From positions 1-40,854 of the forward strand of contig JALUBH010000003.1 of assembly GCA_027050775.1 (NCBI GenBank): a stretch of 40,854 nucleotides of DNA. Reading direction: 5' to 3'. Both the position numbers and the translations under genes were made by a program. This stretch comes from Campylobacteraceae bacterium (GTDB lineage Bacteria > Campylobacterota > Campylobacteria > Campylobacterales > Sulfurospirillaceae). Every line of letters begins with the position of its first letter. Positions within the stretch are counted from its first letter, which is position 1. Shown here piece by piece: positions 8,538 through 18,116 of this stretch. The notes beneath the pieces are model-generated. The model worked only from the letters and a program-made list of their open reading frames with translations. It searched no databases and was not told where the DNA came from.

Positions 8538-10094
8538 CTATCTAGCAAAGTCTATAGAGCGAACTTCTCTTATAACATTGACTTTGATTTCACCCGGATA
8601 TTGCACTTTTTCTTCTATCTCTTTTGCAATCTCTTTTGCTAAAAGCACAGCTTCGTCATCATTTACAAGTTTGGCATTTGCTATGACTCTGACTTCTCGT
8701 CCTGCATTTATAGCATAAGCATGTTTTATGCCGTCTTTATCGGTTGCTATCTCTTCTATGCTTTTTACTCTCTTCAAAAATGCTTCAAGTACCTCTCTTC
8801 TAGCTCCAGGTCTTGCAGCTGAGAGTGTATCCGCCGCACATACCGCAGCTGATTCTACACTTGTCGGCTCTTCGTGTCCATGATGAGCGTATATAGCATT
8901 TATAACCACATCTTTCTCTTTATATCTTTTACATATATCTGCACCCAAATCAACATGGCTTCCAGGGAAATCATGAGTTAATGCTTTTCCTATATCGTGG
9001 AGAATTCCAGCGCGTCTAGCTAGCATCTCATCTCCGCCACACTCTGCTGCTATAATACCTGCAAGGTGAGCGACTTCAAGTGAGTGTCCAAGTGCATTTT
9101 GACCATAACTTGCACGGAATTTAAGTCTTCCTATGAGTTTTACAATTTCCGGATGAACTTTTGTTAAACCTAGATCCATAAGAATATTTTCACCCTCTTC
9201 TATCAAGCCTTTATCAAATTCTTCTTTTGTTTTTTCATATATGGCTTCTATTCTTGCCGGCTGGATTCTTCCATCTTCTACAAGAAGCTCTATAACTTTT
9301 GTAGCAACTGCTCTTCTGTATAGATTAAAACTACTTAGTATGATAGCATTTGGTGTATCATCAATAATAATATCTACTCCCAAAAGCATTTCGAGAGTTT
9401 TTATATTTCTTCCCTCTTTTCCTATAATTCTACCCTTAAGTTCATCATTTTTAATGTTTACAACATTTATGAGTCTCTCTGCGGCAAATTCACCGGCAAA
9501 TCTACTTGTAGCTTGAGCTAATATATAGTTTACTCTTCTTCTAACATCTTGCTTCGCCTCTTCTTCGTACTTTCTGACGATATGCGCTATTTCTGATCTT
9601 GATTGCTCTTCTACTTTTTTAAGGACGATATCTCTTGCTTCACTTTGAGTAAGTCCTGCTGATTTTTCAAGCACATTCAACGCTTCTTGAACTTTTGTAG
9701 TATATTCGTTTTTAAGCTTTGTTCCCTCGGCATACAAATCTTTTGCCTCTTTTTGTATATTGCCGAGTTCACTTTTTTCTCTGTTTATCTTTTTAAGCTC
9801 TTCTTTGTAATGTTCCTCTTTTTTCTCGAGATCCAGCATCTTTTCAGAGTGATCTTTTTTATAAGATATGAGCTTATCTTCATATTTTTGTCGGGCTTCT
9901 AATTCAGCCTCTTTAACTTTTATATTGCTGTTTTTAAGCACAAGTTCAGCTTCGTGCTCTATCGCTTTTGCCTTTGCCTTTGCCTGTTCTACATGCACCT
10001 CATAATTTGCCGCATCCATTTTTTTGGCAGCAAAAAACCCTATTCCCGCGCCTACTATGGCACTAATACCAACTACGGTTGATTCTACTATCAT
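8538..10094 (-). CDS. rny: Ribonuclease Y
   Basis: This 518-residue endoribonuclease initiates mRNA decay at the inner membrane. Domains in order are an N-terminal membrane anchor (about residues 4-22), a long charged coiled coil (30-180), a KH domain with GRIIGKEGRN at 221-230, and an HD domain with the metal-binding H365-D366 (HDIGKA). Length and order match the family closely. The C-terminus is complete. Its ATG overlaps the end of the cyclo-ligase gene by four bases, so the two are translationally coupled. The same pairing is, as I recall, conserved in Campylobacter. Confidence 0.97.
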   Translation of the reverse strand: MIVESTVVGISAIVGAGIGFFAAKKMDAANYEVHVEQAKAKAKAIEHEAELVLKNSNIKVKEAELEARQKYEDKLISYKKDHSEKMLDLEKKEEHYKEELKKINREKSELGNIQKEAKDLYAEGTKLKNEYTTKVQEALNVLEKSAGLTQSEARDIVLKKVEEQSRSEIAHIVRKYEEEAKQDVRRRVNYILAQATSRFAGEFAAERLINVVNIKNDELKGRIIGKEGRNIKTLEMLLGVDIIIDDTPNAIILSSFNLYRRAVATKVIELLVEDGRIQPARIEAIYEKTKEEFDKGLIEEGENILMDLGLTKVHPEIVKLIGRLKFRASYGQNALGHSLEVAHLAGIIAAECGGDEMLARRAGILHDIGKALTHDFPGSHVDLGADICKRYKEKDVVINAIYAHHGHEEPTSVESAAVCAADTLSAARPGARREVLEAFLKRVKSIEEIATDKDGIKHAYAINAGREVRVIANAKLVNDDEAVLLAKEIAKEIEEKVQYPGEIKVNVIREVRSIDFAR

Positions 10095-10675
10095 CTTTGC
10101 CCTCGTCTTATTGTTTTATAAGGGGTTATATATATATCTGCTTGTATGTCGTGCGACTCTCCTACATGTGAAGCTGTAAAACACTCAACCGACTCTACAA
10201 ATGCTATCTTTGGTCTATATGGAAGAGATTCAAAAAATCTATCATACATCCCTTTTCCAAAACCAATTCTCCTAAATGTTCCATCTACCCCAAGAGTTGG
10301 AACAATAGCTAAATCTATCCTTTTGCTTATCGCAAAAGAATTTTTAGGCTCTTTTATATTAAATTTCTTTATATATAGAGGCAACCTAAATTTTACCATT
10401 TTAAAGCTGACACCTTCCATAAATGGAACAAAAACGGCAAATCTGTCTCTCTTTCTGATTGTTTGTAAAAGTTTGATTATATCTGCTTCTTCTTTTAAAG
10501 GCATATATAGTAGTATATTTTTTGCTCTTATTTCATCTATATATTTCATCAGTTTCTGATTTACAAAAAAATCTCTTTTGATTCTGTTTTTACAGTTTTT
10601 TAGTCTGTTTTTACAATATTTTCTAAATTCTTTTTTATTCTTGAAGATGATATTTTTCATTATTTTAGCTTTCAT
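10091..10675 (-). CDS. 5-formyltetrahydrofolate cyclo-ligase
   Basis: This 194-residue enzyme would use ATP to convert 5-formyl-THF to 5,10-methenyl-THF in the one-carbon pool. The family signature is seen as PTLGVDGTFRRIGFGKGMYDRFF, with the basic N-terminal helix (KNRLKNCKNRIKRDFF) that contributes to ATP binding and a hydrophobic IAFVESV strand near the end. Two ATGs are possible, at 10675 and at 10660 (five codons later); neither has a strong ribosome-binding site. It overlaps rny by four bases and is divergent from the tlpA-like gene across a 75-base promoter region. Confidence 0.9.
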   Translation of the reverse strand: MKAKIMKNIIFKNKKEFRKYCKNRLKNCKNRIKRDFFVNQKLMKYIDEIRAKNILLYMPLKEEADIIKLLQTIRKRDRFAVFVPFMEGVSFKMVKFRLPLYIKKFNIKEPKNSFAISKRIDLAIVPTLGVDGTFRRIGFGKGMYDRFFESLPYRPKIAFVESVECFTASHVGESHDIQADIYITPYKTIRRGQR

Positions 10676-10714
10676 TTAATCTTGATAAAATATTAGTTTT
10701 AAGGAAATTTTACA

Positions 10715-10720
10715 TATAAT
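10715..10720 (+). promoter_or_regulatory. Putative -10 box (TATAAT) for tlpA-ftsY-radA
   Basis: A perfect TATAAT lies 30 bases before the tlpA-like ATG in the divergent region shared with the cyclo-ligase gene. No clear -35 box is visible, which is common in AT-rich Campylobacterota promoters. The assignment rests on consensus match and position only. Confidence 0.45.
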
Positions 10721-10749
10721 AATATCCTTATTTTTATAAAAAGGTTTTT

Positions 10750-11325
10750 ATGATGAAAAAATACTCGTATCTTTTGTTGCTTATTTTAGCTTTGGTCGTC
10801 GCATCTTGCTCCAAAAACAAAGATGAAACAAAAAGCAATAGCGCTAAGAAAGAGACTAAAAAAATTGAAGTTCCGCAGAAAAAAAGCAATGGTATAGTTT
10901 TGACAACTACAAACGGTAAAAAAATAGAGGTGACAAAAACAGATAAAGGATTCACATTTTCAAATGCAAAAGGCAAGATAGTTTTAGTTAGTTTTTTCGC
11001 TACTTGGTGTCCTCCTTGCAAAGCAGAAATACCTCACCTAAATAATTTACAAGAAAAATACAAAAACAAAATCAAAATCATAGGTGTTTTGATAGAACCA
11101 AACAAAGACAACGACGAACTCAAAAAATTTATGAATAATTTTGCTATAAACTACACGATCACAAACTCCCCTTCAAACCAAATATTTGCAAATGCCGTCG
11201 GTGGAGTTGAAAATATACCTTTTATGATAATGTATAGTAAAAAAGGTAACTATATCACCCACTATTTAGGTGCGATTCCTGAAGAGATGATAGATTCTGA
11301 TATCGAGTCGGCACTGAAAAAATGA
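10750..11325 (+). CDS. TlpA-like thioredoxin lipoprotein
   Basis: A 191-residue periplasmic disulfide oxidoreductase anchored as a lipoprotein. The N-terminus is a signal peptide ending in the lipobox LVVASC, with lipidated Cys20. A lysine-rich linker follows, then a thioredoxin fold with the active site W86-C87-P-P-C90 after the strand [10 protein letters not shown]. Proteins of this family reduce disulfides or support cytochrome c maturation. A cis-proline-type loop (ENIPFMIMY) is present late in the domain. The stop overlaps the ftsY start by four bases, and AAGG precedes the ATG pair at 10750. Confidence 0.88.
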   Translation: MMKKYSYLLLLILALVVASCSKNKDETKSNSAKKETKKIEVPQKKSNGIVLTTTNGKKIEVTKTDKGFTFSNAKGKIVLVSFFATWCPPCKAEIPHLNNLQEKYKNKIKIIGVLIEPNKDNDELKKFMNNFAINYTITNSPSNQIFANAVGGVENIPFMIMYSKKGNYITHYLGAIPEEMIDSDIESALKK

Positions 11326-12212
11326 TCGGTTTTATCAAAAAAGGACTTGACAAAACACTAAATGTCATAAAAGAGGTTCTACCCCAAAAAGTTGAAAAAA
11401 TAGACAAAGATACTCTCGAAGAGATACTAATAGAATCAGATGTTCCTTATGAGTTGGTTGAAGAGATCATATATTACCTTCCACCTCAAGACAAAGTTAA
11501 AGAAAAAGATGTAAAAAGAGTACTTAAATCATATTTTATATATGAAACAAAGGAACAAGAAGATACATCAAAACCCTTCGTCGAGCTAGTAATTGGTGTT
11601 AATGGTGCCGGAAAGACAACTACAATAGCCAAACTTGCAAACAACTATAAAAAAGAGGGCAAGAAGGTTCTTTTGGGTGCATCAGATACTTTCAGAGCTG
11701 CCGCGATAGAACAGCTAAGCAGTTGGGCTAAAAAACTAAAAATTCCTATAGTCTCTACAAAACAAGGACATGATCCCTCAGCCGTCGCATTTGATGCTAT
11801 CAGTTCTGCTGCCGCAAAAAAGCTGGACAATGTGATAATTGATACTGCAGGCAGGCTTCACAACCAAACAAACCTTTCAAACGAGCTTAAAAAGATAGTA
11901 AGAATTTGTGATAAAGCAAAAAATGGAGCACCAAACAGAAAGATTTTAATATTAGACGGCACACAGGGAACTTCTGCTATAAATCAAGCAAAGGCATTTA
12001 ATGAGATAGTTGGAGTTGATGCTATCATCATCACAAAACTAGATGGCACGGCAAAAGGCGGATCTTTGTTTGCTATAGCAAAAGAGTTACAACTTCCGAT
12101 TATATATGTTGGAGTTGGAGAGGGTCAGGATGATCTTGTATCTTTTGATGCCGATGAATACATAGAGACTATCTTAGAGTCAATTTTCATAAGAGACAAT
12201 GGCAAAAGCTAA
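11322..12212 (+). CDS. ftsY: Signal recognition particle receptor FtsY
   Basis: This 296-residue SRP GTPase receives ribosome-nascent-chain complexes at the inner membrane. The N-terminal helical N domain (1-80) lacks the long acidic A domain of E. coli, as is usual in this phylum. The G domain has the P-loop GVNGAGKTT (92-100), the [13 protein letters not shown] motif typical of SRP GTPases, DTAGR (174-178) and TKLDG (238-242). All nucleotide-binding motifs are intact. It overlaps the tlpA-like gene by four bases and radA by 14 bases, so the three form one operon. Confidence 0.96.
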   Translation: MIGFIKKGLDKTLNVIKEVLPQKVEKIDKDTLEEILIESDVPYELVEEIIYYLPPQDKVKEKDVKRVLKSYFIYETKEQEDTSKPFVELVIGVNGAGKTTTIAKLANNYKKEGKKVLLGASDTFRAAAIEQLSSWAKKLKIPIVSTKQGHDPSAVAFDAISSAAAKKLDNVIIDTAGRLHNQTNLSNELKKIVRICDKAKNGAPNRKILILDGTQGTSAINQAKAFNEIVGVDAIIITKLDGTAKGGSLFAIAKELQLPIIYVGVGEGQDDLVSFDADEYIETILESIFIRDNGKS

Positions 12213-13548
12213 GACGGTATTTGAATGCCAGGCTTGCGGACACCAAAGCAGTAGATGGCTAGGAAAGTGCCCAAATTGTGGTGCTTGGGATCAATTTTTG
12301 GAATTAAATTCAAAACAGATAGAGGCACTAAAAGATATAGGAGTGCAGAAAAAAGAGTCCGCCGGAGCAATTCCCATAACTCAAGTTGAACACGAAAAGA
12401 TACAAAGATATAGTTGTGGCGACAAAGAACTAGATCTGGTTCTAGGTGGCGGTATAGTAAATGGTAGCATGGTTCTCATAGGCGGGAGTCCTGGTGTTGG
12501 CAAATCAACACTCTTACTCAAGATTGCAGGAAATCTTGCACAAAATGGCAAAAAAGTTCTATATGTCAGTGCCGAAGAGTCTGCAAGTCAGATAAAACTT
12601 CGCTCTGATAGGCTCCAAAGCAATAGTGACAATCTCTATCTTTTATCTGAAATCAGATTGAACACTATATTTGCCGAGCTTGAAAAGCATGATTTTGGTG
12701 TCTTGGTTATAGACTCTATTCAGACAGTATTTAGCGACAAACTTACAGCGGCTCCAGGAAGTGTATCGCAAGTCAGAGAGATAACATTTGATTTGATGAG
12801 ATATGCGAAAGAGAGCGGTGTAGCAGTTTTTATCATAGGTCACATCACAAAAGAGGGCTCGATAGCCGGTCCAAGAGTATTGGAGCATATGGTCGACACT
12901 GTTTTGTATTTTGAAGGTGACAGCTCAAGAGAATTGAGACTTTTAAGAGGATTTAAAAACCGTTTTGGCTCAACTAGTGAGGTTGGAATTTTTGAAATGA
13001 CAAAGAGAGGATTGGTGAGTGCAAAAGACATATCAAAGAAATTTTTCACAAGAGGTAAAGCACAGTCGGGTTCAGCAACGACAGTAGTAATGGAAGGCTC
13101 TCGTCCTATCATACTAGAAGTTCAAGCACTCGTAAGCGAAAGTGGATATCCAAATCCAAAAAGGAGTGCTACGGGGTATGAACTCAACAGGCTAACCATG
13201 CTTTTAGCACTACTAGAGCGAAAACTTGATCTTCCCTTTAACCAATATGATGTCTTTGTAAATATAGCAGGGGGTATCAAAATAGGTGAAACTGCGGCTG
13301 ATTTAGCCATCATAGCCGCTATTATCAGTAGTTTTAGAGATAGACCGATTAGTAAAGACACTATATTTTTGGGAGAAGTAAGCCTTATTGGAGATATTAG
13401 AGATGTCTTTAGTCTCGATGTGAGATTAAAAGAAGCAAAAAGTCAACATTTTACAAAAGCCATAGTACCTACACTTCCAATTGAGCAGATAGAGGAAATA
13501 AAATGTTATAATATCGATGAAGTACCAAAACTAATCGAGTGGATGTAA
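12199..13548 (+). CDS. radA: DNA repair protein RadA
   Basis: This 449-residue RecA-like ATPase helps process recombination intermediates. It has the N-terminal C4 zinc finger (C10, C13, C24, C27), Walker [10 protein letters not shown] (95-103), a Walker B strand ending LVIDS, the diagnostic KNRFGS motif (252-257) and a C-terminal Lon-protease-like domain (about 290-449) without protease activity. Length and order are typical. It begins 14 bases inside ftsY. The following 118 bases lead to fliL and contain no gene. Confidence 0.96.
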   Translation: MAKAKTVFECQACGHQSSRWLGKCPNCGAWDQFLELNSKQIEALKDIGVQKKESAGAIPITQVEHEKIQRYSCGDKELDLVLGGGIVNGSMVLIGGSPGVGKSTLLLKIAGNLAQNGKKVLYVSAEESASQIKLRSDRLQSNSDNLYLLSEIRLNTIFAELEKHDFGVLVIDSIQTVFSDKLTAAPGSVSQVREITFDLMRYAKESGVAVFIIGHITKEGSIAGPRVLEHMVDTVLYFEGDSSRELRLLRGFKNRFGSTSEVGIFEMTKRGLVSAKDISKKFFTRGKAQSGSATTVVMEGSRPIILEVQALVSESGYPNPKRSATGYELNRLTMLLALLERKLDLPFNQYDVFVNIAGGIKIGETAADLAIIAAIISSFRDRPISKDTIFLGEVSLIGDIRDVFSLDVRLKEAKSQHFTKAIVPTLPIEQIEEIKCYNIDEVPKLIEWM

Positions 13549-13666
13549 AGACATTTTTATATAACTTTTAGTAAAATTTTTTTTAGATATTACGATATAG
13601 AATATATAACTCCTCTTATGCACAAATCATAAGGTCAGTTTACAAAACATAAAACAAGGAGCCACT

Positions 13667-14197
13667 ATGGCGGATAAAAAAACGGATGAAGAAGAAGTAG
13701 TAGAAAAAAAATCTGGTGGAAATATGGTGCTTATAATTGTGATAGTACTGCTTGTTTTACTTTTAGTTGGTGGTGGATTGGCCGCTTACTTTTTACTTAG
13801 TGGCTCAAATGAAGCTGCAGTTGATGCTACTGCACCGCAAACAAAAGCTATGCCAACAAAAAGAATAACAAAAAGATCAACTAACTACCTGACCATAGGA
13901 CCAATATATCCTATGAGCCAATTTATCGTAAATTTGCTCAGTGAAAATGGTACTAGATTTTTAAAGACCACTATCGACCTAGAGATGGATAAACCCGAAC
14001 TTTCTGCTGAGTTAGACAAGAAAAAACCTCTAATAAGAGATATCATCATCAGAGTATTGTCTTCAAAGACTTTTGAAGAAGTAAGTACAATGAAAGGGAA
14101 AAGCAGATTAAAAGATGAAATTGTCAGCAAGATAAATGATGTATTAACAGATGGGCAGATAAAAAATATCTTCTTTACTGACTTTGTTGTTCAATGA
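13667..14197 (+). CDS. fliL: Flagellar basal-body-associated protein FliL
   Basis: A 176-residue single-pass inner-membrane protein that associates with the flagellar stator. It has a short charged cytoplasmic N-terminus, one membrane helix (about residues 19-46) and a periplasmic domain containing [17 protein letters not shown] and a C-terminal [12 protein letters not shown] strand. An excellent AAGGAG lies just before the ATG. The stop overlaps the acpS start by four bases. It suggests a motile organism, although no other flagellar gene is in the window. Confidence 0.93.
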   Translation: MADKKTDEEEVVEKKSGGNMVLIIVIVLLVLLLVGGGLAAYFLLSGSNEAAVDATAPQTKAMPTKRITKRSTNYLTIGPIYPMSQFIVNLLSENGTRFLKTTIDLEMDKPELSAELDKKKPLIRDIIIRVLSSKTFEEVSTMKGKSRLKDEIVSKINDVLTDGQIKNIFFTDFVVQ

Positions 14198-14568
14198 TTG
14201 GTATCGACTTAGTAAAAATCGAGAGAATAAGAAGGTTTGCAGAGCGCTTTGGAGACAAGGCACTCTGTAAATTCCTAAGCGATGAAGAGATAAAACTAGC
14301 AAAAACAACAAATACAATAGCAGGGTTTTGGGCAGCAAAAGAGGCAATATCCAAAGCATTGGGTCTTGGCATCAGCCAAGAGTGCAGTTTTTTCGATATA
14401 AAAATCTACAAAGATAAAAAAAACAAACCATACTTCAAACTATCAAAAAGATTGATAGAAAATTTTAAAATAACAGAATTAAACCTTTCTATTACACACG
14501 ACAGCGGCTTTGCAATAGCAGTAGCATACATAAAAAGTATTAAAGAGGAAAAAGATATAAGCTTTTAA
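14194..14568 (+). CDS. acpS: Holo-[acyl-carrier-protein] synthase
   Basis: This 124-residue enzyme transfers 4'-phosphopantetheine from CoA to acyl carrier protein. The two family motifs are present: [10 protein letters not shown] with Mg-binding D5, and [12 protein letters not shown] with E50 and K54. The C-terminal [13 protein letters not shown] strand completes the trimeric fold. It is four-base overlapped with fliL, probably by translational coupling. Its stop is directly followed by an 18-base palindrome and a T-run that could terminate the transcript. Confidence 0.95.
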   Translation: MIGIDLVKIERIRRFAERFGDKALCKFLSDEEIKLAKTTNTIAGFWAAKEAISKALGLGISQECSFFDIKIYKDKKNKPYFKLSKRLIENFKITELNLSITHDSGFAIAVAYIKSIKEEKDISF

Positions 14569-14587
14569 GCTCTACATGTAGAGCTCT
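14568..14587. terminator. Palindromic likely bidirectional terminator
   Basis: The perfect 18-base palindrome AGCTCTACATGTAGAGCT sits at 14568-14585, between the convergent ends of acpS and the MgtC/DUF4010 gene. It is followed by CTTTTT on the plus strand, and upstream of it GCTTTTA gives a matching A-rich run, so the arms and flanks could work as an intrinsic terminator in both directions. It is a copy of the dispersed palindrome. Confidence 0.55.
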
Positions 14588-14599
14588 TTTTATAAGTTT

Positions 14600-15856
14600 T
14601 TATATCTTGATAAAAAGACCAAATAAAATCGTTCCTACACCAAGTATCATCAACCAAGCAAAAGAGTGTATGGTATTTTTTCTTTTGCCAAACCAAATAG
14701 TATATATGGCTTTCAAGATATTATTACTGCCTGCGGAAACGACTATCGCTGTGTATATTTCATTTGAAGAGACTATATATTTTCCTGTTAAAAGTGAGAG
14801 TATAAACGGATCTATATCTGTGAAGCCTGCTGCAAAAGAGAGAAGTTTCAAACCATTTGCTCCAAAATTATTTGTAACATAGTGGGTTAAGAGTATCATA
14901 GCTACAAACAATGCAGAAAAGATAAGAGCTGTGCTTAATTCGAGTGGATTTTTGTCTACAAATTTCAAATCCTCTAGTTTTTCATGACTAGATTTGTAGT
15001 ATAAAAATGTAATACCAAATCCAATCAAAGCAAAAAGTAAAAATGGCAAAGAGACAGCTTTTGCGATTTGTGCATTAAATATAAACGCAACTACTATCAA
15101 TCTAAGATACATCATAACCGTAGCCATGATGATAGATGCCGTCATCATTTTACTCGGCCCTATCTCTTTTGCTTTTTTAGCTAAAACCACTGTTGTTGCA
15201 GTTGAAGAGTACATTCCGCCCACAATACCTGTCAAAAAAAGTCCTTTTGATGGAAAAATATATTTGTGTAGTATATATGCGCCATAAGATATTGAAGAGA
15301 CAACTACCACTGTCAGCCAGATTTTAAATGGAGATAAAGGGATATAGGGTATAATATTTTTATTTGGTAATAACGGCAATATGACTGCTGATAGAAGTAT
15401 AATCTTTCCTAAAGTTTCAAATTCATAAGGATCAACATTGGTCGAAAAACTAGATATATATTTTTGTGCATTTAAGACAAAGATAATCAATACAAAAACA
15501 AAAGCACTCATCCATAGAGGGTATATTTGTGTCAAAGGTCCAAAAGTATAAACAACAAGTAAAATCACAAACAGCAATACACTTGTCCCACCATTGTCTA
15601 AGACTTTTCTATAAAACAGCGCAAATAAGAGAGTTAAGCTAAGCAACCCTGAGACATACAAAATCAGACTACCTGCCCCAATCTTAAAAAATATAAAACC
15701 TAAGATACCAACGACTGTAAATGTTCTTGTTGTTCCTATGAAATAGAATTTTTTATCCATACCGAACTTTAATCTGTATGTTTTCATCTCTAAGCCCAAC
15801 AAAAAGCTAAAGAGCATAGTTACAACTAGATGTACCAAATCATTTTGAAGAGCCAT
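14600..15856 (-). CDS. MgtC/SapB and DUF4010 membrane protein
   Basis: A 418-residue polytopic inner-membrane protein. The first 130 residues resemble MgtC/SapB (LGLEMKTYRLKF, then TRTFTVVGILGFIFF); the remainder is DUF4010, with the motif GIVGGMYSSTATTVVLAKKA around residue 215 and FAAGFTDIDPFILSL near 345. About a dozen hydrophobic helices are visible. Function is unproven; MgtC relatives affect Mg and membrane-potential homeostasis. It stands alone and is convergent with acpS. A TATAAT-like element near 15905 on its own strand may be its promoter. Confidence 0.85.
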   Translation of the reverse strand: MALQNDLVHLVVTMLFSFLLGLEMKTYRLKFGMDKKFYFIGTTRTFTVVGILGFIFFKIGAGSLILYVSGLLSLTLLFALFYRKVLDNGGTSVLLFVILLVVYTFGPLTQIYPLWMSAFVFVLIIFVLNAQKYISSFSTNVDPYEFETLGKIILLSAVILPLLPNKNIIPYIPLSPFKIWLTVVVVSSISYGAYILHKYIFPSKGLFLTGIVGGMYSSTATTVVLAKKAKEIGPSKMMTASIIMATVMMYLRLIVVAFIFNAQIAKAVSLPFLLFALIGFGITFLYYKSSHEKLEDLKFVDKNPLELSTALIFSALFVAMILLTHYVTNNFGANGLKLLSFAAGFTDIDPFILSLLTGKYIVSSNEIYTAIVVSAGSNNILKAIYTIWFGKRKNTIHSFAWLMILGVGTILFGLFIKI

Positions 15857-15931
15857 TTTCCTACAAATCCTTTTTCATAACATACCAATCATCTCTAGCT
15901 TATTATACTATAATTTATAAAAAATCTTCAT

Positions 15932-16951
15932 CTATGTTTTTCGAAAAGCAACCATTTTAAATCTCTCTCCCATCATCGACGGGTCTATTAGGATTTTTAC
16001 TCTGTTTATCTCACTTTTGTATATCTCTTCTGTAGAATTTTTTTGTAATATCTCCAAAAGTTCACCCAAACCAAATCTCATCAAAGCTGAAAATTGACTA
16101 GAAAACAACTCCATCTTCGCACCACTTTTTTCATAAGCCTTTATGAGATAATCAAAATTCACATCATAGGTTATATCACTTTTTTTATAAAAATCTTTAA
16201 ATTTTTTTTCTTCTATTTTTTCTTCTATGAAGTTTGTCAGTGAAAAAAATGGATACACTTTATGCTTATCATAAACCCTGAGTGAAAAATCACCCCTTGC
16301 ATATCTGTCTCCATAATCAAAAGTTACAAATTCATACTTTTTAGCACTCTTAGACATATCTTCAGCAAACTCTTCATAGCCCAAAGGTATTTCACCCTTA
16401 TGTATATCATAACAAATTGATAATTTCTTAGTTATATCATCCATTGGCTCAAATGTAAGTTCACCGTTTTCATAAACCAACATTTTTCCATCATCTACCA
16501 CTTCACATGCGAATGCATCAAAAATCTCGTTAGCTATAAAAAATGCCTCTTCACATTTTAACTCTGAAAGCGACTGAAAATGAATCAATTTGACAGCATC
16601 TCCAAAGGACTCTTCGAAGTATTTTAGTTGAGTAACTCTGTTTTGCTCAAAAGGTTCAACTATCACAAAACTCATCGTTTTCAAAAGCTCGGGCTTGAGG
16701 GTAAATAAAAACTGCACTATATCTGCTAGCAGATAGCCTTTGTGTGCGCCAATTTCAACCACGCTACATGTAGAGCTTAAAAAACCACTCTCTATGGTAT
16801 TTATAATTCTCTTTGCAATGGAGCCGCCAAAAAATATACTACTACTTACAGCGGTGTAAAAATCACCTTTTTTTCCTATATCTTTGTGGCTCTCGTAGTA
16901 ACCGCCCTTGCCGTAGAGCCACTTTTGCATATAGGAGCTAAATTTTTCCAT
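15932..16951 (-). CDS. SAM-dependent methyltransferase, MidA/NDUFAF7 family
   Basis: This 339-residue protein matches COG1565. It has the N-terminal GDFYTAVSSSIFFGGSIAKRI segment, the SAM-binding glycine motif VVEIGAHKGYLLADI near residue 85, and the NEIFDAFACEVV motif near 160 typical of the MidA group. The mitochondrial relative methylates an arginine of the NDUFS2 (NuoD-like) subunit during complex I assembly. That is suggestive here because a NuoD-like complex lies 10 kb away, but bacterial targets are unknown. A partial copy of the dispersed palindrome (CTACATGTAG) lies inside the coding region at 16764. It overlaps the TolC-like gene by 14 bases. Confidence 0.85.
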   Translation of the reverse strand: MEKFSSYMQKWLYGKGGYYESHKDIGKKGDFYTAVSSSIFFGGSIAKRIINTIESGFLSSTCSVVEIGAHKGYLLADIVQFLFTLKPELLKTMSFVIVEPFEQNRVTQLKYFEESFGDAVKLIHFQSLSELKCEEAFFIANEIFDAFACEVVDDGKMLVYENGELTFEPMDDITKKLSICYDIHKGEIPLGYEEFAEDMSKSAKKYEFVTFDYGDRYARGDFSLRVYDKHKVYPFFSLTNFIEEKIEEKKFKDFYKKSDITYDVNFDYLIKAYEKSGAKMELFSSQFSALMRFGLGELLEILQKNSTEEIYKSEINRVKILIDPSMMGERFKMVAFRKT

Positions 16952-18116
16952 TCATCTTCGCATATAGGTTAAGTAGTGAAAGCTCTATATCTGTTTTGAA
17001 AATCTTCACATCAAGAGCCATGGTATTTTTGGAATTTTTTAAGGTATCTACATCATATATCGTCTTCTCACCGGCTTTATATGAGTCTTTTGTGGATTGT
17101 AAAAGTGAATCATAAAGTTTTACATCCTCTTTCGCCAAAGTGATTTTTTCTTTTAAAAGCTTTATCTTTTTCAAGGCTAAATCAAAATTTTCGCTCTCAG
17201 CCTTATAAGAGTCTTGAAGTTCTAGTTTTGATTTTAAATATTCTAATCTTTTTATCTCTATACTCCTACCTCTGTTTATATCAAAAATAGGCATACTTAC
17301 ACTTAAGCCAAAACTTGTATATTTATTGTTGCCAAAATCGTGAGTATTGTAGTAACCGGCGTTGAGAGTCACCGTCGGCAAATAGCTTGATATTGTCATC
17401 TTTTTAAGATAGTTATTTTTTGTAATCTCACTATTTTTTTGCTTCAAAAGCAGTGATTTATCTAAAAATTCAGATCTGTTTATCAGAGTAAAATGTGGTA
17501 GTGTTACACTATTTATATCTACATCGCTATATGATTTTAGAGTCCTTACAAGCTCTAACCTGCTTGATTTCATATCTAAAAGCGCTCTTTGAAGTGAACT
17601 TTGCGAGAGTATGGCTTGATTTAGATAGCTACTGTCTAAAAAACCGCTTTGATACTGTTCTTTTTTTCTAATTATATCTATCTTGGCATTATCTATCATA
17701 TAGTTTTGCTTTTGAATCTGTAAATCAAGCTTTTTTAAACTATAAAGCGAAGCAAGTACAGTCTTTATCTCACCTTGCTCGGTAAGCTTGGTACTAATCC
17801 TTAAAAAGTCCCTATTTGCATCGGCATATTTTATAGCATAATAGATACCACCACTCTTAAATATAGGTTGATTTATATAGACAGACAAAGTATTTGACTC
17901 TCTTCTTCTACCGCTAGAGTCACTGCTATTGTAAGAAAATGAACCAACTACGCTATTTATCCAACTCTTCTCCAAGTTGTCACTGTTCAATTCATTTGTC
18001 TTTTTTTCATTTTTAAGTATATCTTGTTTTAAACCTGAGAGCAAAGAGGTATTTTTTGCTTGCGCTACAGTAAAAATAGAGATTATAACTAGGCTAAGAG
18101 AGCTTATCAAGCGCAC
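16938..18116 (-). CDS. TolC-family outer-membrane efflux protein
   Basis: A 392-residue protein with a signal peptide (MRLISSLSLVIISIFTVAQA) and two halves of alternating coiled-coil and beta segments typical of TolC. Examples are NTLSVYINQPIFKSG in the first half and TSFGLSVSMPIFDINRG in the second. TolC proteins form a trimeric outer-membrane tunnel serving exporters. No periplasmic adaptor or pump is adjacent, so its partner is elsewhere or could be the ABC exporter at 6747. It overlaps argD by 23 bases and the methyltransferase by 14, so it is in that operon. Confidence 0.85.
   Translation of the reverse strand: MRLISSLSLVIISIFTVAQAKNTSLLSGLKQDILKNEKKTNELNSDNLEKSWINSVVGSFSYNSSDSSGRRRESNTLSVYINQPIFKSGGIYYAIKYADANRDFLRISTKLTEQGEIKTVLASLYSLKKLDLQIQKQNYMIDNAKIDIIRKKEQYQSGFLDSSYLNQAILSQSSLQRALLDMKSSRLELVRTLKSYSDVDINSVTLPHFTLINRSEFLDKSLLLKQKNSEITKNNYLKKMTISSYLPTVTLNAGYYNTHDFGNNKYTSFGLSVSMPIFDINRGRSIEIKRLEYLKSKLELQDSYKAESENFDLALKKIKLLKEKITLAKEDVKLYDSLLQSTKDSYKAGEKTIYDVDTLKNSKNTMALDVKIFKTDIELSLLNLYAKMNGKI

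Noticed and set aside
10734-11021. Minus-strand 95-codon ORF opposite the tlpA-like gene
   Set aside because: It is a shadow of an AT-rich lipoprotein gene whose own frame has a lipobox and WCPPC motif.
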